The notes below the pieces were generated by a model, which worked only from the letters and a program-made list of their open reading frames with translations, was not told where the DNA came from and did not search any database. From assembly GCF_017875235.1 (NCBI RefSeq), contig NZ_JAGGMI010000001.1:496001-560000 (forward strand): a stretch of 64,000 bases of DNA. Direction: 5' to 3'. Source of the DNA: Asticcacaulis solisilvae. GTDB lineage: Bacteria; Pseudomonadota; Alphaproteobacteria; Caulobacterales; Caulobacteraceae. Both the position numbers and the translations under genes were made by a program. Positions 1 through 9,270 of this stretch are shown here, piece by piece; the first letter of the stretch is position 1, and the number at the start of each line of letters is the position of its first letter.

Positions 1-1390
1 TCGACGGGTGGTTGCGCAGGCGCTTGACCTGCTCGACCGCCTCGACGCGCGTGTTTTCACGGAAGTCGCGATCATAGGGGATGATGGCGCCGCCGAACAT
101 GAAATCCTGCCAGATCATCAGGCCCAGTTCGTCGGCCTTGTCGTAGACGTGGTCGTCCTGATAGGTGCCGCCGCCCCAGATGCGCAGCATGTTCATATTG
201 GCGTCCACGGCCGATTGCAGGATGTGGTCCTGCTGGGCGGGCGTCACCCGCGTCGGGATCATGTCGAACGGGATCAGGTTGGCGCCCTTGGCGAAGACCG
301 GTACGCCGTTGATCACCAGCTCGAAGCTTTGCCCCCACTGGTCTTTCTGACGACGGATTTCGGTCGTGCGCAGGCCGATGCGGCGGGTATGTTCGCCGAT
401 CACCTCATCGCCCTGATATACGGTTGCCTTGACCGTATAGAGGTTCGGTTTGCCGAGGCCGACCGGCCACCAGCGCTGCGGGTTCTCGATCTGCACGGGC
501 ACGGTGACAGGCGTCAGGCCGGGGAAGAGCGAAGCGTCGTGGGTGACCGTCTTGACCGTGCCATCGGGCGCGGTGATGTCGGTGCGGACGCGGACGGTCT
601 GGACCTTGTCGGACTGGATATCGAAGGACGCGTTGAGTGCCGCCACCGTGTCGTCGAGGTGCAGTTGCGCGACGTGGAAATCCGCCAGGCGGGCATTGTC
701 CCAGGCCTCGAGCTTGACGGGCTTCCAGACACCCAGGGTGACGATGCGCGGGCCCCAGTCCCAGCCGTAATGATAGCCGGCCTTGCGCACATAGGTCGAC
801 GAATTGCGGCCCAGCGGCTCATCACCGAACAAGGAGTCGTAGGCGCCCGGCATGACGTAAGGCATGTCAGCGACCAGCGGCTTCATCTTTTTCAGCGGCG
901 AGTCGAGATCGACCGTGATGGTATTGACACCGGCCTTCAGCATGCCCTTGACCGGCACGCGCCAGCCGCGAAACATGTTGTTGGCCGCAAGGACTTTGGT
1001 GCCATTGACCGACACTTCGGCGAACGTATCGAGCCCGTCAAAGACCAGTTCGACGTGGTCGCGCTTCAGCGTCTCTTCGCTGACGGTGATTTCCGTCTGG
1101 TATTGCCAGTCGGACAAGCCGACCCACTGCACCTTGGCTTCGTTGTCGGAGACATACGGATCAGGCAGCTTTTTCAGCGCCAGAAGATCGCTCTGCGTCG
1201 TGCCCGGCACGGTGGCCTTCATCCATTCAGCCGCCCACGGATGATCGGCGCGCGCTGCCTCATCCGGCGCCAGGCGGAAGCTCCAGCCGGTGTTGAGCTT
1301 TTGCACGGTTGGCGCCGCCGCCAGCGTGGTGCTGGCCGCCAGGAAAAAGAAGGTCATGGATAGCAGGCTTCCGGATACGGGTTTCGACAT
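1..1390 (-). CDS. Beta-mannosidase, GH2 family (3' end off window)
   Basis: Exported or periplasmic glycosidase expected to release terminal beta-linked mannose. Reading the minus strand from the ATG at 1390 gives an open frame to the left edge. It starts with a hydrophobic signal peptide of about 25 residues, then the GH2 sugar-binding beta-sandwich (GLDTFAEVSVNG; GYHYGWDWGPRIVTLG near residues 215-230) and the start of the TIM barrel (ANLIPFDMIPTR, LRIWGGGTY, IWQDFMF). These strings are typical of beta-mannosidases rather than beta-galactosidases. The acid/base and nucleophile glutamates lie beyond the window. GAGG stands seven bases before the ATG. It follows the fucosidase on the same strand after 124 bp, in a locus headed by a TonB receptor, which suggests mannose/fucose-containing glycans. 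Confidence 0.9.
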   Translation of the reverse strand, partial: MSKPVSGSLLSMTFFFLAASTTLAAAPTVQKLNTGWSFRLAPDEAARADHPWAAEWMKATVPGTTQSDLLALKKLPDPYVSDNEAKVQWVGLSDWQYQTEITVSEETLKRDHVELVFDGLDTFAEVSVNGTKVLAANNMFRGWRVPVKGMLKAGVNTITVDLDSPLKKMKPLVADMPYVMPGAYDSLFGDEPLGRNSSTYVRKAGYHYGWDWGPRIVTLGVWKPVKLEAWDNARLADFHVAQLHLDDTVAALNASFDIQSDKVQTVRVRTDITAPDGTVKTVTHDASLFPGLTPVTVPVQIENPQRWWPVGLGKPNLYTVKATVYQGDEVIGEHTRRIGLRTTEIRRQKDQWGQSFELVINGVPVFAKGANLIPFDMIPTRVTPAQQDHILQSAVDANMNMLRIWGGGTYQDDHVYDKADELGLMIWQDFMFGGAIIPYDRDFRENTRVEAVEQVKRLRNHPS

Positions 1391-1446
1391 GGCACGGCCT
1401 CAGTTCAGATTAGAGTGTGACGAAACAGGCCCGGCGCCAGTTCCAA

Positions 1447-1501
1447 GCGATATGCCGAAAAGTGCCGAGAAGTGTTTCTGGGGTTTTCGGCTGGATATCG
1501 C
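1447..1501. repeat. Palindromic intergenic repeat, copy A
   Basis: Outer arms GCGATAT (1447-1453) and ATATCGC (1495-1501) enclose inner arms GCCGAAAA (1454-1461) and TTTTCGGC (1484-1491). It has the same architecture as the copies at 39807-39850 and 55083-55126, but a different inner-stem sequence that still pairs, and it lies in the opposite orientation with a longer loop. Confidence 0.75.
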
Positions 1502-1514
1502 GACAAGCAAAAAT

Positions 1515-3161
1515 TCAGCGCGTTTCGATACGGTAGACATAGGCCAGCTGACGCGGCGCATTGGCCGGCGGCGTGATGACCAGGCCCGAAGCGTCCTGAC
1601 GGAAGGCCACGGGCGCATCCGTCCCCAGCAGGCTGACGCGCTTGACCGGATAGTCGCTGCGGATCGAGGTGATGGTCGCGGAGCCTTCGTCGGGCCAGGC
1701 CATCTGGATGGCGTGCAGCACGCCATCCTTGACGGTGAAGCGGAAGTCCTGCGCCGTGTATGACCGTGCCTTGCTCTCGGCAAAGCTGCCGGACGCCGTC
1801 TCGGTCGGGCCTTCGCCGAATGTGACCCACGGGCGCGCGCCATAGATGGCATCGCCATTGACCTTCAGCCACGCGCCGATCTGCATCAGCGTATCGCGGG
1901 CGCCATCGGGGATACGGCCTGAGGGGTGCGGGCCGACATTGAGCAGCAGGTTGCCGTTTTTCGACACAACGTCGGCCAGCAGGTGAACCAGTTGCGCCGG
2001 CGACTTGAAGGTGTCGTTTTCGATATAGCCCCACGACTTGTCGCTGATCGAGGTGCAGGTCTGCCAGGTGTCCTTGCGGATGCCGGGCGCCTGGCCGCGT
2101 TCGATGTCAAGCACGCCGGTATGGTCGGCAAAGCCGCCCAGCTTGTAGTTGACGATGGCCGAAGACCCTTCGCGCACGCCCTTGTTGTAATACCAGGCCA
2201 GGAATTTCGGCATGGCTTCGCGGAAGGCCGGCTGGCCGACCCACCAGTCGAAATAGACCAGTTCCGGATCGTACTTTTCGACCAGCTCGGCCTGGCGCGC
2301 CAGCCAGTCGTCGAGCCAGGCATCGGAGACATGGGTGTAGTCGCCGAACAGGTCGGCATCGCCCCCTGCCCCAAGGATGCGGCTTTGGGCCGGGCCATAG
2401 AGGCCGGCATTGGCGGGATCGGAGACGTCCGAGGGGGCTTTGCGGCCTTCGTCGAAGAACCAGTTGTTTTCGGCGCGGTGCGACGACAGGGCAAAGTGCA
2501 GGCCCTCGGCGCGCACGGCCTTGGAGATTTCGGCCAGCACGTCGCGCTTGGGACCCATCTTGACGGCCGTATAATCGGACAACTTGCTGTCGAACATCGA
2601 GAAGCCGTCGTGGTGTTCGGCAACTGGCACGACATAGCGGGCGCCCGCGGCGCTGAACAGTTTGGCCCAGTCGCCGGCGTCAAAGGCCTCGGCCTTCAGC
2701 ATCGGGATGAAGTCCTTGTAGCCGAACTTCGTCTGCGGCCCGTAAGTCTTGATATGGTGCTCGTATGCCGGGTTGTCGCGCTTGTACATGTTGCGCGAGT
2801 ACCATTCGCCGCCGAAGGCCGGGATCGAATAGACGCCCCAGTGGATGAAAATGCCGAACTTGGCGTCGGCATACCATTGCGGGCAGGTAAAGCCTTGCAG
2901 TGAGCCCCAGTCGGGACGGAAGGGGCCGGTGCGGCCGCCCTTCTCTACTTCGGAAAGCCAGCGCTTGCGCTCGGGCGTGAACTTGGCAACGGCCTTTTGC
3001 CAGGCCTGGTCGCGCTGGTCGGGCGTCGTATTGTCGTTTGATGCCGGAGACGGGGCCGGGGCGGCGCGCGCCGGTACGGTCAGTCCCGCCCCCATCAGAT
3101 TCACGGCGGCAAGACCGCTGAGCAGGTTGCGACGTGAAAAACGGGGCGTGTCGGGGGTCAT
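1515..3161 (-). CDS. Alpha-L-fucosidase, GH29
   Basis: Exported enzyme hydrolysing alpha-L-fucosides. The 548-residue product begins with a Tat-like leader (SRRNLL then a hydrophobic stretch ending PARA near residue 33). GH29 landmarks follow: KFGIFIHWG near 109, AEHHDGFSMFDS near 183-192, and VYFDWW near 303-307, where the Asp is the expected nucleophile; a C-terminal beta-sandwich ends the protein. Start chosen at 3161 because GGAG lies nine bases upstream and the Tat motif follows at once; the frame stays open further upstream but has no export signal there. It sits between the TonB receptor and beta-mannosidase genes, all on the minus strand, so it probably trims fucose from the glycan imported by that receptor. 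Confidence 0.93.
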   Translation of the reverse strand: MTPDTPRFSRRNLLSGLAAVNLMGAGLTVPARAAPAPSPASNDNTTPDQRDQAWQKAVAKFTPERKRWLSEVEKGGRTGPFRPDWGSLQGFTCPQWYADAKFGIFIHWGVYSIPAFGGEWYSRNMYKRDNPAYEHHIKTYGPQTKFGYKDFIPMLKAEAFDAGDWAKLFSAAGARYVVPVAEHHDGFSMFDSKLSDYTAVKMGPKRDVLAEISKAVRAEGLHFALSSHRAENNWFFDEGRKAPSDVSDPANAGLYGPAQSRILGAGGDADLFGDYTHVSDAWLDDWLARQAELVEKYDPELVYFDWWVGQPAFREAMPKFLAWYYNKGVREGSSAIVNYKLGGFADHTGVLDIERGQAPGIRKDTWQTCTSISDKSWGYIENDTFKSPAQLVHLLADVVSKNGNLLLNVGPHPSGRIPDGARDTLMQIGAWLKVNGDAIYGARPWVTFGEGPTETASGSFAESKARSYTAQDFRFTVKDGVLHAIQMAWPDEGSATITSIRSDYPVKRVSLLGTDAPVAFRQDASGLVITPPANAPRQLAYVYRIETR

Positions 3162-3240
3162 GCGTGCGTCTCCAGAGCTTACCGGCAGTGTACGATCCAG
3201 CCAGACTCCGAAACGGCTCCCATGACGCGGCGGCGTCAAT

Positions 3241-3298
3241 AAAAAAGTTTCAGCGTGAATCTTGGCACGAAACCGTGCCTTGGGAACCACGCTGAAAC
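3241..3298 (-). terminator. Nested intrinsic terminator after TonB receptor
   Basis: On the minus strand an 11-bp perfect stem (3288-3298 with 3247-3257, GTTTCAGCGTG/CACGCTGAAAC) encloses a second 6-bp hairpin (3264-3269 with 3274-3279). It is followed immediately by six T residues (the A run at 3241-3246). It should end transcription from the receptor gene before the fucosidase. Confidence 0.7.
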
Positions 3299-3525
3299 AG
3301 TCCGGGGATAGGCTATCAGACGCGAACACTACTTGAACTGCGGCGGCGCCCGGAGGAATCCGAGGGATCACCAATCCCTCCGGGCACAGCCGTTTTCCCA
3401 GAACCTTCACACTCGACCGGACAGACACACAAGGAACCGGAATTTCGTACGGACGCGGTAAGGGCAACAGGGAGCATTGCCTTGGTCGGGCCCGCCTTAG
3501 GGAGTGGCGGCGGTTTCAGGAAGGC

Positions 3526-3557
3526 GGCGCCCCTTAGGGAAGAAATAAAGGGGCGCC
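3526..3557 (-). other. Hairpin just after receptor stop codon
   Basis: GGCGCCCC (3526-3533) and GGGGCGCC (3550-3557) form an 8-bp perfect stem starting nine bases after the receptor stop. No T run follows on the minus strand, so it looks like a 3'-end stabilising structure rather than a terminator. Confidence 0.45.
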
Positions 3558-3565
3558 AGGGGTAA

Positions 3566-6379
3566 CTAGCGGACGCGGTAGGTCACGCCGAAGGTGATGC
3601 GCGTGCCGTACTTGCTCCAGGCCAGCGGCAAGCCGCCGGTGGTGTACGGATGCTGCATGTCGTCCAGGATGTTCTGCGCCGCGACGTTGAACGACAGCTT
3701 GTCGTTCACGTTATACGACGCGGAGGCATCCAGCTGGCCCCAGCCGTCGACATAGGACGGCGCGGTACGCTCGCTGCCGATCGTCGTCGTGTACTTCGAA
3801 CGGAAGGTGTACGAGATACGCGCCTGGATCGGGCCCTTTTCATAGTAGGGCGAGACCGTGTAGCTCCATTTCGACAGGTACGGCATCGGCAACTTGGCCG
3901 GCGTCGGGTTATACTTGTCGGTATACGCGCCATATTCTTCGCCGAGCCAGGTTACGTTCGCCTGGATACCGAAACCATAGGCGATGTCGCCCTGCCAGCC
4001 GACCGACACACCCGGGATCTTGGCATTGCTGCCGTTGAACGGAGCGTTGATCAGCATGCTTTCGACGCGGTTACAGACGCGGCCAACTGTGCCCAGACAG
4101 TAGTTGAGGGCGCTTTCCGGAAGGGTAACGTCGACGAAGGTATATTTGCGGACGATGTAGCTTTCGACGTCCTTGTAGGTCAGGTCGACGTTGAACAGGC
4201 TGTTCGGGGCAAAATACCATTCATACGACGCGCTATAGTTGGTGGCGCGGTACGGCTGCAGGTCGGGATTGCCGCCGCTGCCGCCGAAGAAGTCGTTGGC
4301 CGGGCCGCCCGCAGTGGTGCCGATGGTCGAATAACGGTCGAGGCTGTACTCAACCTGGCCCGACATGTCCGCAAAGGTCGGACGCGACATCACCTTGCCG
4401 GCCGAGAAGCGGATCATCATGTCATCGGTCAGGTCGTAGGCGGCGTTGAATGACGGCAGGAAGTCGTCGTAGCTGCGGTCGATCGAGATCATTTCTTCCG
4501 ACCACGGATAGTAGTCCATGGTCGAACGATAGGTCTGGGCGTTTTCCGTCTTGGCATAACGGACGCCGACGTCGCCGTGCCACTTGCCATGGCGGAAGTT
4601 CGCCTGGATGTAGGCGCCGGTGGTCGTTTCCGTTGTATCCCACAGATTTCCGGCGTCACGGAAATCGCCATTGGCGTTGCCCGGAGACTTGTTGGCGACC
4701 GAGTAGTCGATCACGGCCTGCTGGGTCATGGCGACGAACGACTTCAGGTCACCTTCGGAGCCCAGACCGTCGACCAGAACCGGGTCGCTGATGTAGGTGT
4801 CGAAGTCCGACATCGAGCCGGTTTGCAGGAAGGTCGTGTTGAAGAAGTGCGGCGTGTTTTCGCTGATGTGCTTCTGGTGCTTGAAGCCGAAGAGCAGCTC
4901 GGTGACAGGACCCCACTGGACGTAACGCTTGGCGTCCAGCTTGATGTAGTCGTACTGGTCGAGCGATTCCGCCGTCTTCACGAAGCCGGCCTGCTGGCCC
5001 TGGCGGCGAGTCTTGAAAATGGCCGGGTTGGTCGCGGGGGTCGCCAGGTTCAGCGTCGCGCCGTCCTGAGTAATAGCCCAGGTCGCCGATGTATTGCCAT
5101 AGAAGCTCAGGAAGTATTCCGGCTGCACGCCGCCGATGGCCTTCGACGTACCGATATTGGCGATGAAGTCCCAGTCACCCGGAGTCCAGCGCGTTTCGAG
5201 GTTGATCGTGTCCGTCGTGAGGTTCGACTTCTTGTAGTACTCGTCCATGCGGATCGCGACGCGGCCGGTGCCGCCGGTAACGCCCGATTCGTTGGTCGTT
5301 ACGGACGTCATCTTGGTCGGGTTGATGACGGTGCCGCCGCTGGTGCGGGCATCCCAGGCTTCGCCTTCGTTCCAGTTGACGCTCAGGTCGGTCTGGAAGG
5401 TTTGCGCATAGCTGGAATAGTCGCTCTGGATCGTCGTGCCCGTCAGGTTGAATTCCAGATCCTCGTTCGGACGGTACTGGAAGGCGAGCTGGCCGGTCTG
5501 ACGCTCGCGGTTCTGCATCGACGACTGCAGCCACAGATATTGCGGGACCAGCATGCCGGGCTTCAGGGCCGGGCCGCTGGAAACGGTCGGCAGCGAAGCC
5601 GGGGTCGTAAACGCGCCCGACGTACAGCCGCCCCAGCGCGAGGCGTTACAGACGTCCTGATAGGCCGTCGAAACCGAGCCCGAGCCCAGGACCGCCTTGT
5701 TATAGGAATAGTTGAACAGCATCCCGAAGCGGCCGCTGTCGTCCTTGGTCGAGTAGAACAAAGAATAGCGCGGATCGCTTTCCTTGTTACGCTGGTTCTG
5801 GTTGTAGTTGAAGCTGAGCGACAGGGTGTTGGCCGGCAGCGACAAAGGCTTGCGCGAATTGACGATGATCGTGCCGCCGATGCCGCCTTCATCCAGGCGC
5901 GCTTCGGTGGTCTTGAAAACCTGAACGTCGCCGATCAGTTCCGGCGCCAGGTTGGAGAGGTTAAAGCTGCGGCCCGTATCCTGGTTGTTGGCGCCCGAAT
6001 TTGCCGTGGCCATCGGGTTGCCGTTGAGCGTGACGTTGATCAGGCGCGAGTTGATGCCGTTGATGGCGATATGCTCGCCTTCGCCGCCGCCGGAACGGTC
6101 GACCGTGATGCCCGGCAGGCGTGACAGCGATTCCGCGACGTTGACATCCGGGAACTTGCTGACGTCTTCCGCCGTGATGACATCAATATGCGCCGACGCC
6201 CGGCGCTTGGTCGTCAGCGATTTCTGCAGGCTCTTGCGGACGCCGACGACGACCACTTCGTCAGACGAAGCGTCGCCAGTGGTGGTAGCGGTGGTGGCGG
6301 CGTCCTGCGCATACACGCTGCCCGCAATCAGGGCCCCGGCGAGAGCCGTCGTGATCAATGCCTTTGTTTTTGTTCTCAT
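3566..6379 (-). CDS. TonB-dependent outer-membrane receptor
   Basis: Outer-membrane beta-barrel for energised import of an oligosaccharide or chelate. The 937-residue product has a signal peptide (to about residue 24, SVYAQD), a TonB-box-like DEVVVVGVR near 39-47, and a plug domain (VAESLSRLPGITVDR, GGGEGEHIAINGI, ARLDEGGIGGTIIVNSRKP). A long Tyr/Asn-rich barrel ends in ITFGVTYRVR, with the terminal aromatic-containing strand expected for BAM assembly. GGAG lies about ten bases before the ATG. The next genes on the same strand encode a fucosidase and a beta-mannosidase, so fucose/mannose glycan fragments are the likely cargo. A 19-bp inverted repeat at 6450-6468 lies 70 bp upstream and may be its operator. 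Confidence 0.93.
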   Translation of the reverse strand: MRTKTKALITTALAGALIAGSVYAQDAATTATTTGDASSDEVVVVGVRKSLQKSLTTKRRASAHIDVITAEDVSKFPDVNVAESLSRLPGITVDRSGGGEGEHIAINGINSRLINVTLNGNPMATANSGANNQDTGRSFNLSNLAPELIGDVQVFKTTEARLDEGGIGGTIIVNSRKPLSLPANTLSLSFNYNQNQRNKESDPRYSLFYSTKDDSGRFGMLFNYSYNKAVLGSGSVSTAYQDVCNASRWGGCTSGAFTTPASLPTVSSGPALKPGMLVPQYLWLQSSMQNRERQTGQLAFQYRPNEDLEFNLTGTTIQSDYSSYAQTFQTDLSVNWNEGEAWDARTSGGTVINPTKMTSVTTNESGVTGGTGRVAIRMDEYYKKSNLTTDTINLETRWTPGDWDFIANIGTSKAIGGVQPEYFLSFYGNTSATWAITQDGATLNLATPATNPAIFKTRRQGQQAGFVKTAESLDQYDYIKLDAKRYVQWGPVTELLFGFKHQKHISENTPHFFNTTFLQTGSMSDFDTYISDPVLVDGLGSEGDLKSFVAMTQQAVIDYSVANKSPGNANGDFRDAGNLWDTTETTTGAYIQANFRHGKWHGDVGVRYAKTENAQTYRSTMDYYPWSEEMISIDRSYDDFLPSFNAAYDLTDDMMIRFSAGKVMSRPTFADMSGQVEYSLDRYSTIGTTAGGPANDFFGGSGGNPDLQPYRATNYSASYEWYFAPNSLFNVDLTYKDVESYIVRKYTFVDVTLPESALNYCLGTVGRVCNRVESMLINAPFNGSNAKIPGVSVGWQGDIAYGFGIQANVTWLGEEYGAYTDKYNPTPAKLPMPYLSKWSYTVSPYYEKGPIQARISYTFRSKYTTTIGSERTAPSYVDGWGQLDASASYNVNDKLSFNVAAQNILDDMQHPYTTGGLPLAWSKYGTRITFGVTYRVR

Positions 6380-6449
6380 TCCCTAATCTCCACATGCCCT
6401 CATAAGGGCTGCATCCCGTTTGTTGTGGCAGCTGCCCGTGTTCACAGCA

Positions 6450-6468
6450 CCAATGATAAGACCATTGG
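6450..6468. promoter_or_regulatory. Candidate operator of TonB receptor gene
   Basis: CCAATGATAAGACCATTGG has 6-bp perfect arms around a 7-bp spacer. It lies about 70 bp upstream of the receptor ATG, close to where an operator downstream of a promoter would sit. The binding protein is unknown. Confidence 0.4.
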
Positions 6469-6773
6469 ACTCATAACCGCATCCACTGCTGAAATATTTT
6501 GTACATATAAAAAACCAAAAACGTCAAATTGTAAGTTTTAAGATCATGTCATATTTCACTGGCACCTAATACCAACAGACAGCGATGTCATGACCTTTCA
6601 AACTGGGCACACAAAATAAAAAAGTATTACAAAACAGAATATTACCTTAAGGGGCCCTTCGTTGGCAGGGAGTTCCACCACAATTTGGTCCTAATGCAGA
6701 GAAGCCTGACGCTGTTGCTTCCTTGTCACTCTGGCGGCCGGAAAAACCTGCCGCAGAGGCAGTGCAGGGCCTG

Positions 6774-6801
6774 TTGACACGGCCAAAAGATGTCATAACA
6801 T
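6774..6801 (+). promoter_or_regulatory. Sigma-70-like promoter of sulfotransferase operon
   Basis: A consensus -35 TTGACA (6774-6779), a 16-bp spacer and a -10 TAACAT (6796-6801) stand 87 bp upstream of the first ATG of the operon. Confidence 0.5.
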
Positions 6802-6888
6802 TCTTAGGGCCGTGAACGCGAATGACGTTCTTGGCACAGGACAACAGGGCTGCCAAAGCGTGAAACTGTTTAGAGAGTGGAGTGCCGG

Positions 6889-8469
6889 ATGGCAGGCCTG
6901 ACGACTGCGATCCGGACGGCCCACGAGGCGATGCGGCGTTCGGACATGCCTGCCGCCCTTAATGCCGCGAAAATCGCCACCGCGACTCATCCGACATCGG
7001 CCGAAGGCTGGTGGCTGCGGGGAACGGCCGCTTGTGCCCTCGACCAGATGGCGGATGCGGAAGCCGCCTTTCAGAAGGCTGCCGACTGCGCGCCGCGCAA
7101 CTCGGCTACGCGCGCCCAGATGCTGGCGCTGCGCGGCAAGCCGCTGGTCAGCGAGGGGCGCATGGCCGAAGCCATCGCCTGTGCCAAAGACGCCGTCGCC
7201 ATCGGACTGAACGACGTGCCGAGCCTGGTCCGCGTCAGTTATACCTTTACGCACGGCGGGCTGCACGACGACGCCCTGGCCTGCGCGCTCAAGGCCACCG
7301 GCATCGATCCGAACCACGCCGAGTCGTGGTACAATCTCGGCAGCGCCTGGCGGACCCTGGGCGATATCGCGCAGGCCGAAGCCGCCTTCAACAAGGCGAT
7401 CGCCCTGTCCCCCACTCCGCCGATCGCCGCCTATTACAACCTGGCCAACCTGCGGCGCTGGACGGCCGGCGACAATCACATCGCCATTCTGGAAGGCCTG
7501 GCGTGCCATTCCAGCCTCGAAGCGTGCCGCGTCGCCTATACACTGTATAAAGAGTATGACGACATCGGCCAACTTGACGCCGCCTGGGACTGCCTGACCG
7601 TCGGCGCCGAACTGGGGCGCAAGATCGAAGCCTGGTCGGCGGAGGAAGAGGCCGAGACCGTGGCCGCCTGGCGCAAGCACCTCCCCGCCGAAGCGTTCAG
7701 CGCCCAACCCGACACCCGCCCCCGCAGCGGTCCGAAACGCATCTTTATCGTCGGCCTGCCGCGGTCAGGCACGACCCTGGTCGAACGCATCCTGGCCGCT
7801 CACAGCCAGGTCCAGGCCCTAGGCGAACTGAAGACCTTCGGCATCGTCACCCACCGCCTGGCCAATGTCCCCGGCGCGCGGCGCCTGGCGCCCGGCGTCA
7901 TCGAAGCGGCGGTGGCGCTCGATCCGCTCACTATCGCCGAAGCCTACACGCGCGAGACCGCCTTCCTCCACGACGGCAGCCCCTATGTTATCGACAAGCT
8001 GCCGTCCAACCACGAATATGCCGGCCTGATCAAACGCGCCTTTCCCGATGCGACGATTATCGCGCTCGACCGCAACCCGATGGACGCCCTGTTCGGCTGC
8101 TATAAGGTCCTGTTCACCGGCGCCTATGGCTGGTCCTATGCGCAGGACGACCTGGCGGAACACTATCGCCACTTCCGCGACCTCATGGCCCACTGGCAGG
8201 ATGTTCTCGGCGACGGCCTGGTGCGGATCTCGCTCGAAGGCCTGATCCAGGATCCCGAAAGTGAAATCCGCCGTCTGGTCGCCGCGTGCGGCCTGCCGTT
8301 CGAAGAGGGCTGCTTGAAGCCGCACGAGGCCAAGGGCGGCGTCTCCACCGCCAGCGCCGTCCAGGTACGCAATCCGATCAATGGCCAGGGCGTGGGCGCG
8401 TGGAAGAAGTACGAGGCGCAGCTGGCGCCATTGCACGCGCGCCTGCGCGAACTCGGCTTTGTGACCTGA
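6889..8469 (+). CDS. TPR-repeat sulfotransferase
   Basis: Two-part protein of 526 residues. About 1-250 are tetratricopeptide-like helical repeats (for example AESWYNLGSAWRTLGDIAQAEAAFNKAI), for protein contacts. About 285-526 form a PAPS-dependent sulfotransferase domain. The 5'-phosphosulfate loop is IFIVGLPRSGTTLVERIL near 285-302 and the 3'-phosphate motif IIALDRNPMDALFG lies near 388-402. Family knowledge: TPR-sulfotransferases resemble tyrosylprotein sulfotransferases, but acceptors in bacteria are mostly unknown. ATG 6889 is chosen because GGAG lies six bases before it; a GTG four codons upstream lacks a site. No signal peptide, so it is cytoplasmic. It is ten bases from the next, smaller sulfotransferase-like gene and probably heads the operon with the halogenase. 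Confidence 0.88.
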   Translation: MAGLTTAIRTAHEAMRRSDMPAALNAAKIATATHPTSAEGWWLRGTAACALDQMADAEAAFQKAADCAPRNSATRAQMLALRGKPLVSEGRMAEAIACAKDAVAIGLNDVPSLVRVSYTFTHGGLHDDALACALKATGIDPNHAESWYNLGSAWRTLGDIAQAEAAFNKAIALSPTPPIAAYYNLANLRRWTAGDNHIAILEGLACHSSLEACRVAYTLYKEYDDIGQLDAAWDCLTVGAELGRKIEAWSAEEEAETVAAWRKHLPAEAFSAQPDTRPRSGPKRIFIVGLPRSGTTLVERILAAHSQVQALGELKTFGIVTHRLANVPGARRLAPGVIEAAVALDPLTIAEAYTRETAFLHDGSPYVIDKLPSNHEYAGLIKRAFPDATIIALDRNPMDALFGCYKVLFTGAYGWSYAQDDLAEHYRHFRDLMAHWQDVLGDGLVRISLEGLIQDPESEIRRLVAACGLPFEEGCLKPHEAKGGVSTASAVQVRNPINGQGVGAWKKYEAQLAPLHARLRELGFVT

Positions 8470-8479
8470 CCGGGCCGCC

Positions 8480-9175
8480 ATGATCGTCTGCGACACCTTC
8501 GTCTTCCTGCACCTGCACAAGTCCGGCGGCACCTATGTCAACCAGATGCTGATGACCTGCGTGCCCTCGGCCCGGCGGATCGGCTATCACCTGCCCTACA
8601 ACCAGATCCCCGAGTCGCTGAGGACGCTGCCCGTCGTGGGCACGGTGCGTAATCCCTGGGCCTACTACGTCTCCTGGTATCATTTCCAGCAGGGCCAGGA
8701 ACGGCCCAATCCGCTCTTTCTCATCTGCAGCGATGGCGGCACCGCCGATTTCGCCACGACGATCCGCAACCTGGTGACGCTGGAAAGCAACCCTGAGCGC
8801 ATCCGGCAATTGTCGGACGCCTTCCCGGAAAGCTTCGTCAATTATGGCCTCAACCTCACCCGGTCGTGCATTGCCAGGATCTCTGGCAGCGGGCTTGGCT
8901 TCTACAGTTTCTTGCACGACCGTCTGTATGCCGGTGCGGCGGCGCCCCTGGTCCTGCGGACGGAAACGCTTCGGCAGTCGCTGGCGGAGGCTCCGCTAGG
9001 GCTCGGTGCGTCCGAAACCATACGCATGCACCGGTTCCTGAAGGCGACGCCCGACCTGAATACCAGCCGGCACGACGCCTATCCGTCCTATTACACGCCG
9101 GAAACGCGGGCCTTGGTCGCCGAAATGGATGGCAGCGTGATCGCCGCCTACGGCTACTGTTTTGGCGACGCCTGA
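8480..9175 (+). CDS. Small sulfotransferase-like P-loop protein
   Basis: Cytoplasmic protein of 231 residues. The N-terminus carries a sulfotransferase-type nucleotide loop (FLHLHKSGGTYVNQML, residues 8-23), the variant HKSGGT of the HIPKTAGT motif used by carbohydrate sulfotransferases. VVGTVRNPWAYYVSWY near 53-68 matches the 3'-phosphate-binding arginine segment. The rest is poorly conserved, so the acceptor cannot be named. It starts ten bases after the TPR-sulfotransferase stop, so the two are almost certainly cotranscribed. The 95-bp gap after it may hold a second promoter for the dioxygenase-SecB-halogenase genes. No strong ribosome site is visible before its ATG, which fits translational coupling. 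Confidence 0.75.
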   Translation: MIVCDTFVFLHLHKSGGTYVNQMLMTCVPSARRIGYHLPYNQIPESLRTLPVVGTVRNPWAYYVSWYHFQQGQERPNPLFLICSDGGTADFATTIRNLVTLESNPERIRQLSDAFPESFVNYGLNLTRSCIARISGSGLGFYSFLHDRLYAGAAAPLVLRTETLRQSLAEAPLGLGASETIRMHRFLKATPDLNTSRHDAYPSYYTPETRALVAEMDGSVIAAYGYCFGDA

Positions 9176-9270
9176 TATCCTGCCAGGCGCAAAGGTTATG
9201 ATTTAAATGGACATTGGTATCTACATATGTGTAGCTTTTACAGAATACGCTGCGGGGTGCGGTCGTTTCC

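Larger units (their letters stand above)
3162..3565. other. Intergenic stretch between fucosidase and TonB receptor
   Basis: No gene was seen. It holds two hairpins after the receptor stop codon (3526-3557 and 3247-3298, listed separately) and then the leader of the fucosidase gene. No clear promoter was recognised, but the strong hairpin plus T run implies that the fucosidase has its own start site between about 3170 and 3240 or depends on read-through. Confidence 0.5.
6380..6888. other. Divergent regulatory region, TonB receptor / sulfotransferase
   Basis: An AT-rich stretch (about 6470-6650) sits between the divergent genes. It contains the CCAATG..CATTGG repeat (6450-6468), a weak palindrome GACAGCGATGTC (6589-6600) that partly resembles the LacI-type operator seen elsewhere in the window, and the promoter at 6774-6801. 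No coding sequence was recognised. Confidence 0.5.

Noticed and set aside
8-1363. Long plus-strand open frame of about 450 codons
   Set aside because: Antisense to the beta-mannosidase frame; its translation is rich in Arg/Asp/Val/His with no family motif, as expected for the complement of GC-rich coding DNA.
4577-6124. Plus-strand open frame of about 515 codons
   Set aside because: Antisense shadow of the TonB receptor gene; no ribosome site, no recognisable domain.
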